Source of the DNA: Carallia brachiata
Lineage: Eukaryota; Streptophyta; Magnoliopsida; Malpighiales; Rhizophoraceae
Assembly (NCBI GenBank): GCA_021464245.1
Contig: JADCRB010000055.1
Coordinates: forward strand, 2,138,487-2,202,486
DNA: 64,000 nt
Direction of reading: 5' to 3'
Position 1 is the first letter of the stretch; each line of letters begins with the position of its first letter. The notes beneath the pieces were generated by a model, which had not been told where the DNA came from, did not search any database, and was given only the letters and a program-made list of their open reading frames with translations. Position numbers and translations under genes: made by a program. Below, in pieces: positions 24,642 through 36,800 of the stretch.

Positions 24642-26048
24642 GGCCTTGCACTTCTCATGGATGTTTGGTTTTGGTCTTTTAGGTAGAAACAATTTTCTCC
24701 TTCATCTCCATTTCTTTATTATCTTCTTCACAAAATACTGAAAATCATAATGCTTAATTGTTTCTGCATGCATGCACCCAGTAAACTAACTAATTATCTT
24801 TGTTGTTTTTTATTCTCTTTTGGAAATAGGTAACATCATATCTTGTATGGTCTGCCTTTCTCCACTGTAAGTCATTTTTCCTGTAAAAGTTTTGAAATTC
24901 ATTTTATGTATTGCGCTTATTGCGAACTTAATTACAAGGGATACTGATGTATATTATTATAGGCCAACATTCTATCTAATTTACAAGAAGAAAACAAGCA
25001 AAGGGTTTCAGTCTGTACCATACGTGATTGCACTCCTCAGTGCTATGCTATGGCTATTCTATGCAATTTTCCAAAAGGATTGCACTCTTCTCATCACCAT
25101 CAATTCCTTCACCTTTCTCATGGAGATTATCTACATTTCTGTGTACCTTTTCTATGCCACGAAAAAGGACAGGGTATAATTCTTTCACTTAATATCTGAG
25201 CTCTTTAGCAAAATTCATATCTAAAGTGCAAACTAATTACAGGGATTAATATAATCTCGTGCAGGTGACGACCATAAAACTTGTCCTCCTTCTCAATGTT
25301 TTTGGCTTTGGCTTCATCAGTATCCTAACTCTTTCCCTAACACACGGAGATCAACGCGTCAAAGTTCTCGGATGGATTAACATGATATTTTCTCTATCTG
25401 TCTTTGCTGCTCCCCTTTGCATTGTGGTAACAATCAATGCATGCATGCAACAATCTGCTTTTCAATTACTTAAAATTTTAAATTTGTCCATAATCATTGT
25501 CTTATCTTCTCATTAATTTTGTTATCATTTGCAGAGAAAAGTTATTAAAACCAAAAGCGTCGAGTTCATGCCTTTTTATCTATCATTCTTCCTGACTTTG
25601 AGTGCCGTCATGTGGTTCTTCTATGGTTATTTAAAGAAAGACCACTTTGTTGCTGTGAGTGGCATATTACATAAAAATGCAACGTTACCCCCTTTACTTT
25701 AATTTTATCCTATGTTTCTTTATTTATTCTAATGTTTTTTTTTTTTTGGGGCCCTTTTCTTTGCAGATTCCAAATATACTTGGCTTTGCCTTTGGCCTTC
25801 TCCAAATGGTGCTTTACGTAATATACAGGAATAGCCCCAAGAAAATTGTGGAGGACCCAAAACTCCATGAACTATCAGAACAATACATTGTGGACGTGGC
25901 CAAGCTTGGCGCAGCCATCTGTTCCGATCTCAACGCAGTTGTTGTCCCGGAGCCTAATTCATGTAAAGAAATTAATGAAGTGACCAAGGAGCAAACCAAG
26001 CAAGCCACCATGCGAGACGCGAATGTCTACGTCTCTGTCAAAGTTTAG
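24640..26048 (+). CDS. SWEET sugar transporter, probably clade III
   Basis: Bidirectional sugar uniporter with seven membrane helices made of two MtN3 triple-helix bundles; clade III members mostly carry sucrose across the plasma membrane. Six exons: 24640-24682, 24830-24866, 24963-25173, 25265-25426, 25535-25654, 25767-26048, all GT-AG, giving 284 residues. The first MtN3 bundle spans about residues 10-96 ([32 protein letters not shown]). The second spans about 131-216 ([45 protein letters not shown]). The proline in each bundle and the KSVEFMPF block are typical. The tail is hydrophilic and ends VYVSVKV. The start codon lies just after the GA repeat. Its place beside TIM8 and MORC suggests a SWEET10/13/14-type gene. 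Clade III promoters in several crops are bound by bacterial TAL effectors (established knowledge). The exact paralogue is uncertain. Confidence 0.94.
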
Positions 26049-27020
26049 GATTGTTCTCAATGTCTCGTCATGGACTTGTGGTGGTTTTAATTTGCATATA
26101 AATTGTAAACGTGGTGGTGCCATGTATCTTTTATCCCTCTTTTTACTATGTGTACGTGTGTGGCCCAAAGGTATGAATGATGAAATGAATAACTTTTTGT
26201 CCCTTCAATTTATGTTGAACTTCTCTTTCTAATTATTTAGTTAAAGGTCATGGGGGAGCCTCTTAATTATCTCTTAATTATCTTCGTCTCTATGTCTCTC
26301 AATGTCGAATTATTGGTGTAATTGAATGATTTTTCAAGTAATAACAAGAGGATTTATGTAATTATATAGTCTCTATGATGTTTTCATGTCCTGATTACAT
26401 ATTACACATATCGATTATTGTGGATGATTTCAAACACAGAAATTATATTAATATAAGGAGTACTATTTAATGGCCGAAAAAATTTGTTAGAGAAAATTTT
26501 AAATTATAATTTATTAAATTTGTTATATAACTACGTAAATTATTTATACAACAAAAGAAGAAAAAAATTATTATTTTTTTTATTACATTTACATTTTATA
26601 TAATTATATAACAAATTTACACAATTATAATTTAAAAATTCTTTTAAACACTAACCCTCCTCCTACTAACTTTTTTTACTAATGTAAGTCACCTTTTTGC
26701 CTTTGAAATATGTTATGTGCAATCAATGTTTGTGCCCATGATATCACTTGTGGTTATCTATTGACGTGATTGGTGATACCTTTGGAATGATGATCATCTC
26801 ATTGATTGCTTCCAAACAAAAGTGTCCTATGACGTCCATGGCTAAAGAAGGAGACATTTACGTACCGGGAATCACCCATTTAAAACCTATTTTTTGGGGG
26901 AAAAAAATGCTTATTGAAATTGACCCATTTAATTCTGGCAAAAAAAAAAAAAAAAAAAGGCCCATTAAAGATTACACTGTTATAAAAATGATATAAGTGA
27001 TGATTGAAATTTTTAAAAAA
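26049..27020. other. Downstream region of SWEET
   Basis: Probable 3' untranslated region up to about 26200, followed by AT-rich DNA with an 18-A run at 26941-26958. No gene supported. Confidence 0.5.
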
Positions 27021-27028
27021 TTAATAAA

Positions 27029-28030
27029 TATTATTAAATAAATTATATAAACATTTTACTGTCATTTAATTATAAACAGTGGATCTCTTTGCCCAAAGTT
27101 GCTAATCATGAGCTACATGAAGAATTAATTGCGGCCTTAAATTGTCATTGAGTATCTTGTACGTAACAAAGATTGTTTTTGATATCGGTGATCACTTTAT
27201 AAGGAGATGATCGAATTCGAACACTTAAATTTAATAGAATATAATTTATATGAAAAATATATTTTTTAAGAAAGTTTTTTTTTGGTCAAAAAAGAGAGAA
27301 TTTTTTGATAAAAAATAAATTATTTTCTGATATTTGAATGTGACTCTAAAATATGTTAATTTTTTTTATTTAATGCATATAAAAAAACTTGTTTTAATTA
27401 TATATAGTCGGTCAGCAGTACATGTCTTTCTTCCTTTTCTCTGTTGCTCTCTCTTCCATTCCCAATGTTTATATTTTTTTGGAAATAAAGGAAGTGAATT
27501 TTTTCTCTTCAAACGGCTTAAAGGTACTTGAGATAGCTAATATTAATACGTATTATTAAATAAACTATATAGACATTTTACTGTTACTTAATTATGAGTA
27601 GTGGATCTCTTTGCCCGAAGTTGCTAATCATGAGCTGCATGAAGAATTAATTGCGGCCTTAAATGGTCATTGAGTATCTTGTACGTAACAAAGATTGTTT
27701 TTAATATTGGTAATTCTTTTAGGTGACGATAATTTAAACTCTTGAGTTTGATAAAATATAACTTATAAGAAAAATGTATTTTTTAAGAAATTTTTTTGAC
27801 AAAAAATAAATTATTTTTTCATATTTGAATGTGACTCTAAAATATGTTAATTTTTTTATTTAATGCATGTAAAAAAACTTATTTTCATTGTATACAGTCA
27901 ATTAACAGTATATATTTCTCTTCCTTTTCTCTCTGTCGCTCCCTCTTCCATTCGCACTGTTTATATTTTTTTGGAAATAAAAGTAGTGAATTTTTTCTCT
28001 TCGAGCAGCTTTAAGTACTTGAGATGGCTC
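27029..28030. repeat. Direct duplication, two copies of about 500 bp
   Basis: Copy 1 (27029-27533) and copy 2 (27551-28030) share long blocks: GTGGATCTCTTTGCCC, GAAGAATTAATTGCGGCC, GAGTATCTTGTACGTAACA, and a later block with CTTCCTTTTCTCT. They differ by scattered substitutions and short indels, so the duplication is not recent. Open frames in both copies are short and unlike known proteins. Confidence 0.85.
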
Positions 28031-31000
28031 CAATGTAAAGTCTCATGGTCCGATTATAGATAATATATATTATAAACTTTCTAGAGATTCGAAAAAATTT
28101 GGCAGCTTCCGTCAAAAAACAAAAAAGGGCAGCTGTCAAAATATATGGGGCTGGGCATGGACATCCGCAAGGGAAATTATATTCAACTTTAAAATCAAAT
28201 GCATTTCATCTGGAACATCTGCAATAATTTGCACACAATCATGCATGTTATCTCCATTTTATCATCAATCAGGTCAGAGTTCTTTTTATCTCCCAGTCTC
28301 CCACGTTAAGTGGCTAGCTTTTGGGACAACGAAAGCAGATTGCAAGAATGTCGTTCATTCATGCTTGGAGGCGGCCATGCCGTGAAGGCGGGATAGAGAG
28401 ACTCTTTATTCAGGATGCATGACCTATAGGCTGCTGATCATATCATATTGCTTTAGTCAAATCATTTTGGGAAAAATTGAAGAGCTGTATATATAAAAGC
28501 TCCTAGATGCAAATAAACACGTGTAATGTGTAATATGTTTATATTTCATTATTTTATTTAAGTCTATTGTAATTGATAGTCTAGTAATTGAGAAATAAAA
28601 AATGTAAGGGCATGAATAGGGATCAAGCTCTCAATTTATGTGTCTCAACTATTATAGGTAGAGCAGAATATCTTTTATTATACCAATAATTAATTACCAT
28701 GATAGATGACGCGTATATCAGGCAACTGCCATGCATCTCTTGGACTTTAAAACCCAATTTAGCAATTTGAGTCAGATGCGAGAATATCGAAATCCATGGC
28801 CAAATTAATCTCATACGACACTGCATCGTTATTATGTTCACATCGGTTCCTATGTCTATGCGTGCAAAAGTCGATCCCTTTGATGTTTTTTGATAGGTCT
28901 TTCTTTCATGTTAGCTTAAGAAACTTAAAATATTTTAGGATAGATTCCATCCATTTTTAGTGTTATAATAGTGACATCAAATTTATGTACGGCACAATTT
29001 ATTCCAAAGAAATTTTCTTGTTATTCACAAATTAAATTACTCAAATTTTCGTATGGAAACCTATGTAGTCTTATAATAGGAGCGCTTCTATGGTTCCTAT
29101 TACTTTAATATTGTAAAACTTACTCTTTTCAATTTAATTATGTGCCTAGCTCATGATCAGAAGATAGAAATTATTACTTTCTAGCTCCTCGATCGTCTGC
29201 CTGTGAAGACTCCATTTCATCTAATTCCCACTTTCCTTTCAAGCTTAAACAGAACAGAAAGCACATTAAATAATTTTCCAATCTTTTTTCAAAACTACTG
29301 TGGAGATGCATGCAACCCCATATATCCAATTTCAAGTTGATCCATAATAGTGCAAAACAAATGATGATGACGATGGTGTGATGACAATTACAGATAATTA
29401 GTATTAATTAATTGTAAGCAATATACGTGGGAGAAGACTTAATATGCAACAAATTATTCAAATTTAATCTCCACCGGAACTCAGCTCACTTAATGTATGC
29501 AAACAATATTTTCCAGCAGGATTTCGGGAACAACTGTAATCCAAAAGGGAAAATGACGCGACGCTCGCACCACAAAAGAGACCTTTTACCTTTAAATACA
29601 GCCTTTTTTTTTTTGCACAATTTTTAAGTTTTTGAAGGGTCACTAATTAATTTAGATATTTATCTTGAGTAAAAGCGTTGACGTGTTGACGTCCAATCTG
29701 TTATATAAAACTGATGCGCGTGTATATATCTACACAAACGAGATACATGCTTGCGTGGAGAGAGGGAGATCCGTACACATCTACATAATATACAAGGCAT
29801 GCAACTGTGAGACAGGATTGACGAGTTGGCATGCATATAATCCACAAGGTTGATATCTATCTCGCTCTCTCTTTAGATTGTGAGCGCAGGTTTAATTTTA
29901 TTATAAAAGTAAGCTAGCTAGTTAGCACTCTTTAGCTTGACAGATGCATGCCGCAATATTTTCCTCAAAAGCAATGCTAAAATTGGAGAATACATGCTTT
30001 TCACATCTTTAATTTTGTAATACCTCAAGTTCTGTAAACTGCAAAATTAAATAAGACTTGTGGGTTTCTGCATCTTGCTTTGTTGGCTGCCATCTAAATG
30101 ACTTTATAAAATATAGAGGGGAGTTGAAAGGTAAAAGAGAGGGGAAAGTGCCTCCACATTTTGACATTCTTTTTCAAAGGAAAAGGCTAGTAGGGCAAAG
30201 AAATTCTACCTGTGGAGACAGAGTGAGCTAGCAAGAAGGACTCATAAAATAAAATTAAAAAATCAGTGTATTTTTTGCTAGAAATTTAAAAATTAAAAAA
30301 AAAAGTATTTTTAATTATTAAATCTACATGTCAGCTCATTTCTGATTCTTCTTCGACTCATTTTCTCTGCCCACAAAACTGTGCTTTTCTTTTTTTAACG
30401 CAACCCATTTGAGATTCTTTCTTTTTTGGAACATCAGAAATACGCACTTGACATATTGGATATACATCGTACACTTTGCCATTCTCTCTAGTTAAACAAT
30501 TTTGGAATTGTATCTTGCAAGTACAACGACTAGTGTATCACTGCGGCACAACTGCAAGTCCCTCTAAAAAGATTCATTGAATTCTCCTAAATCTAAATGG
30601 TGGAGAATAAATGCCAGTTTGCAGTGTGAAATGACTGGACAGTAAAATTGGATGATTTTTTATACGATTTGGGGCCACCAAATCACAGTCAAGTCGGCGT
30701 TCTACTGCTTTGATCTTCAACTTTCAATGTTTCTGGTATTGCAAGATATGCATTGTATAACATATTCCCAACCGTGCGTGTGTCACCACATTCCTGGAAA
30801 ACTGAATCTACAGTTTCCTCTTTTTCCGATACAGATCCTTTATTTAACTACATTGTCCATACAACATTTTTCTTTCATGAATGCCTTGTCTGGACAATTG
30901 CGAGATGATGAAATAAAAAAGATTTGATTCTTCATTTATGAAAAGCCAAAAAAAAATTTTTTGTTGGGGGGGGTGGGGTTGCGGGGGCCGCTAACTTTGG

Positions 31001-33807
31001 AAAGGATATAGCCCTAGTTTCCATTGTTCTTGCCACCAATTTGATCCTACTTTCTCTTGAATCCATAAAGGAACAGAAAAGAAACAAAAGAAATAAAAGC
31101 AACGCTATCCACCCTTCACGCACAGTCCGAAGTTTTAGTCTCCTTGCTTCACGAACGCTGGCAATAATTAGATTGGCGTCTTACTAGAGGTGTCAAAACA
31201 GATTGACCCATCGACTTGAGTAAGATTTCAACACCTCTACATGATAATTAATATCTGTCTAAATAATGTCGAAACCAACAAGAACATTTAGCGGATGGAT
31301 TCCACACTCAAGGGCACTTATGCAACAACTTGCTTCCTACCCATTATTCAGAGGGTGGCGTGATACTTAGTTGCCATACTTGTATTCCTATTTAGTTCGA
31401 TTGAGATCCCAGCACTAACACGCACTACCAATTGTGTGAACATTATTTTCTTTCCTTCTAAATATTGGTATGTGGAAATCGTTGCCCTTTAGGCAAGATA
31501 GGATAGGCTTATTGTCCAATAAACTTCCGATGGTGCAAATTTAGGTTGTTAAAAAGTTCAAAGACAATCTGTAAGTGAAAGTTTTGGTCTTAATTTTTCA
31601 AATATTTTAAGAACGAACGCTAACTAGCAACTAGAAATACGCATGCCAACAATGTATATGCTTTTCTCCCTTCTTCATTTTTATTTTATTGTGATGATTG
31701 ATCGAAGATAAGAGATGGGGTCTGTATGCCCCCCAAAGTAGAAACTGCTAAAATCATCATAAAAATAGGGATTTGGCTTTTCGAAAAGGTTCAAAATACT
31801 ACACTTCTTTTCAAGATTAATTTTCAAATGCGTGCATAAACTTTTATTTCTGTGCTCCAGGCGAACATCAATTATTGCTCACATTTTTGTGCTTACAATA
31901 AACTTTTCCCTCTCGACACTCAAAAATAGATATTTAGACAATAGGACCGAATTTACAAGAAAAATATCGAGAATTCCAACGCTAGGAAGTTAAGCATCAA
32001 AAAGAGTTATATTTTTATTTTGACCAAACATCAAATGACGCATATTAAGCTGCACGTGACTGTCATGACAAAATTTATTTGTTGGAATACTTAAATATAA
32101 CTTACTGGAGCTGGAATTACACCTGGAAAAATGACAGCAAACTTGCTCTCTTTATTGCGATATTACCAGAATGGATACTTTTGAATCGGGGATTTAAGAA
32201 AATCGCATGGGTTGTCGAAACACCACCGCCAAGTAAATTATGAAAAATTTTACTTGTTCTCAAAAAAAAAAAAAAAGGGGGAAAATTTACGCTAAACACA
32301 TATTTACCATATGACATCCAAGTGCTATTTTGGTCCGCTCCCTACTGGTCTCTCTCTCTTGTATTGTTGTCTTCCTAGCAGATTCAATGTGTGGCTGCAC
32401 TGCTTTAACATTAGGGAACAGCGTATCATGGCTATTCAACAAGCAGTATAATGATGACTATTCAACAAGCAAAACCATGGTTTCGTTGACCCTGAAAATG
32501 GCAGCTACACAAATGTTCTGCCAGTTTGTCTTGTAAACTAAGATCAAATTTAGTTGCCTAATCAATATTTAGGAAGGCAATACGATGGTGCAATGCTTGA
32601 TTGATAACATGTGCTGGTACAGAACCAGACAACAATTAGTGCTTTTTTCATCAACCAAATCTGGATAACAATACTAAAGTAAGTCATATCACCTCACCTT
32701 TTGGGAGGTTTTACACCACCCAAGGTTCTCCAACATCAGCATGCCAAATGATAACGACTTGTAATCCCATGATCTCCAAAATCTGATATGTTCTTAGATA
32801 GACTCAACCTATCAATCATACCATCGTGGTCACATTCCCTGCTCATAAGCTATGACAAATCTACTTTACTTTCTACTTTCAATTCTATGAAATATTCACC
32901 ATGGCAACTTTTGGTTAGGCCACGAACCTAACACTTTCATAGATTAGGCGCACGATTACATTGGAAGAATCAATCTACCCAAGAATTTCTCTTCTCACAC
33001 ACTTTTACAGGACTGAGCTTTCAGTATAACTACCACCATTCTTTGTGATAAAAAAATGTTTGCAAGCAGGGAAAACAAAAAAAGGAGAGTTATCAAATCC
33101 TACCGCATGATAGTTCCCACCAAAGTTCTCAGAATTTGAAGCCTCAGATTAACCAATTCCATAGCAAAACGGCTTTTGATCTTCCTAGCTAACCAGAGCT
33201 TTCTTCCTAACCAAACAAGTCAAACCCTCAGTAGAAATAACTTCTATTGGCCACTGCAATTCTTGAAAAGTTTGCAAGCCATTGGCAGGGATAAAACTGA
33301 CAATGATCGCTATATAAGTTCTCCATACATTTGATTGTATTGCTTGCTCTTAATTTCAACTACAAGATTTAAGAAAATACAATAGGTAACCTTGAGAAGA
33401 AGAAACGTGTGCTGAAACTCGTGATAAAATTAATTGTCATACTCTTGTTTTGTGTCCAAAAGAGACTATTCTTAACAAGGCCAATATGAGCTCCTGCATA
33501 TGTGCAAGAGCCGGGGCAACCATGATTTTCTGCTTTTTTTTTCCCCAACAATCGGTAGGGCCAGACGAGAGTGGGACCCATTTTTTGGTTGTAAAGTAAT
33601 TTCTATGGCTGTGATGCGTGCACATAAATCTGCATGGGCTTTTATTAACTGAACCCATTCTCAAACACTAAATTTGCAGCAGCAAAGAAAGATGAATAAT
33701 GTTTGAGAATGATTTTTGCAAACATTGAAAGGAAAAGCAACAAAGTTTCATCAATTAAGTTCAATGAAAGAAATTGACAAAACAGAAAGACAAAAGGAAA
33801 ATATTAC
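28031..33807. other. Intergenic region, about 5.8 kb
   Basis: No gene supported. Composition varies, with a few GC-richer patches (28370-28400, 30960-31000). Open frames at 30652-30927 and 32330-32536 have no convincing relatives. The part nearest 33808 probably includes the 3' untranslated region of the pseudouridine synthase gene. Confidence 0.5.
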
Positions 33808-36800
33808 CTATGTAAGAAACGCCCAATCTGGATATGGACATTCATAAATCCAGCCAGGCCCAGAATATTTGACACAATGCAGCCATAAACCCTTCAAGTC
33901 CATCATATCTTGAAGAAAAGAAAGCAAAACTTAGGTGTAAAATCAACAAAAATATAGTAAATAACCTAGCAAAAGCTCAGACAAACCTACTCGGCATTTT
34001 GCATATCCTAGGAATTAAATCAGCACCAAATGAACAACACTGAAACAAGCATGGAAGGTTTTATGACCCAATAGGCTGATGAAAATAACAGAATGATGAA
34101 AGTTTTACAAAGGTTGGAATGAAACCACGGTACTTCTTACTCCATGCATACGGTAATTTCCTACCCCAGCAGTGGCCCACAACTACAGGCTGTCTTATGT
34201 GTCCCAGAGTCTGTCAGCTGGACAGCTTGGATTTTCCTTTTTTTTTTTTGACTTGCATTGAAGAACAGCCACCTTATCCCCCCACCCCCCCAAACATAAA
34301 AGCAAAAAATTTTGCTGTAGAGAAAGGTATAATCAAGAAAGTGCAGGTATTAGAATTTTCAACCAGTTGTCAAATATACTTTATAAAATAACTCCTTAAT
34401 GAGCACACTGCAAAAATTTTCATTTATCGTTAATTAGATTAGTTTCGATTTTCATGTAATTGCAATGAATGATGTAAATACATTATATGACTTAAAAATT
34501 TTGGAAAAAGCTGACAGCCCCCACGGTAACACAAGGGACATCATACAAACAGCTCAGCAAGAAATGCACAAATTACTTGCTTGCCAGAGCATGTTAAACA
34601 CTGTGGAAACAATTAAAAACATAATAACAGATATTTCATCATAAGGAAGATTTCGCACCCTTTTGGAGCCAATTTGGACAGTTCGTACACATAGGATCAA
34701 TACTGAAATCTTCTTTGCCGTTCCCTTCAGATTTACTGGAACAATCATTTCCAGATTTTGCACAACTTCTAGAACTAGAAGCAGCTCTATCTGCACCCAT
34801 TCCCTCCACAGAACAATCAGTAACATGTTCAGAGAGGTAAAGATTGTCATTGGCTATGGGATGTCCTGTATACTGCAAATGTACACGTATCTACACGAGA
34901 GAGAGAGAGAGAGAGGGAGAGAAGAACAATGTCAAGATTCATTCATCCCATTAAGTTGTAAAAATGATCAAGCCAACACTCAAACAATTTTTTTGGTAGT
35001 GCTAATTCATATTATTCTAGTATAATATGTTTCAATTTCCCAAAGGAAAAAGAGGATTAAGAAAGAAAATGAAAGGGACTTCTCAGGTCAGGAAAATCAA
35101 CTACAGCCTTTTCTTGTCCAGAAGAGAGAGATGCATGGTGTGGAGGGATTTCAATTAGTGCTATGAGAAGGATGCGGTGCTATTGTGCAACTGCTTTTTT
35201 CTCCAAAAAAATTGGTGTCAACTTTTTGCTTGTGCAGAATAAGAATTTTTGGCATACCTGCATGTGTCCTTGTCCCTCGGGGAGTTGAGGGATCAAGCCC
35301 CACATTCATTGCATCTAGAAGAGCATCACCTATGACCAACAATGCTATTGGACGAAGTTTCATATTGTGATTGATAATTAGTAATGGATATGGGTTTCTT
35401 TTAGTTCTAAAAGGTCTCAATTAAAAGTAGAAGGGAAAATATGTAAAACAAATGAGATCGTGTCACATGCTCTATCATAGCAAATGTTTGTGTTGCCAGT
35501 TGCAAGTTGTGGTCTGGAATCAATCCTTCTGAAAATTTAACACCTTGTAATGCAGGTCCTCAATGGATTATCTGCCCTAGCAAGGCAACTTAATAAAGTA
35601 CACTAGAATCAACAGTCTTGAGTATACAGTTGGGTCCAACTCCTTAGCTGACTGTACTCAGGACAGTTTCCGTGCATATATTGAGTTATTTTCGTCTTCA
35701 GGTTGCTTGTTGCAGCATAGATTATTGTTGAATGGGTCTTTGTGTAGCCTTTGCAAATTTAATAGTTTTGCAACCTGCCAGGAGTCCTCTTCTTTGACTT
35801 CCAACTATTTTCCAAAATGAATTTCTATTTGTGAAATGAAAAGTGGACCAAAACCAAAAGCAGCCAAACCCAACATAGTTGAGGTTGTTTTTTTCCATCA
35901 AGGATCATAGGACTTTCATTGAAATGCTTAATACTAGCTATTAATCTAATATGCCTTTTATATCAACAAATGTACTCACTTGATGTGTCCGGCCAGTGAT
36001 TGGTTTACACAAAACAACGCTATGAATTCCATTGGTGCAGATCCTAGAAAACCTGGTACAAGCAGGCTTCCCTCCACTGGAGCCGCCAACCTGCAGAGAA
36101 GAAAAGGAATGAAAAATTCAAATATGCACTGCATATTTCTTCATTAGTAAAAGATACTTATGGTAAGAAACAACCACAGAGGCACAGGTAATACAAAATT
36201 CATCCTAATGCTTGATGTAACCTGGTTGGTGAGAATTATGTACAACGACGTAACATTCCCACTCTCCATGAACCTATCACTCATCAACAACATATCATGC
36301 ACAGAGAAATACAGAACTTAATTCTTATTTCAAATGAAAAAGACGTTTTGGAAAATTATGGACAAAATACAAATGCAGGACAAATGAAATTCCTTGCATA
36401 AGTGATTGTTGCGAGTGAAATCGGCCCAGAATTCCCGAGGAAATCACACAAAAGGGGCACTTGCAGTTAACCAAAAAGGACTGCCTATAAAACAACCAGC
36501 AATATATTTTAACCTACAGAAACATAAGTACTCCTTTATTGGAGCTTCTTTTGCAATAAATGTTAAACCACCAGCATTATCTGGATATCCATATCCAAAC
36601 AGTATTTCAACTAACTACTGTAGTACTGTTAACTAACACACAGATCTGTGCATCAAACATATCTGTCCCTGAACCCTTTTCGAAAATGCAAAAATAACAA
36701 CGCATAGGATAAGAGCTATTTTCTATTTAAAAGAACCAAAATAAACTTCTCACCTCTACAGTGCTTCTCCCTTCACGAGCATTATAGTTTATGTTAACAT

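Noticed and set aside
30652..30927. Open frame with an ITVKSAFY-like segment resembling reverse-transcriptase-linked domains
   Set aside because: Match is only a few residues, with no flanking reverse transcriptase motifs.
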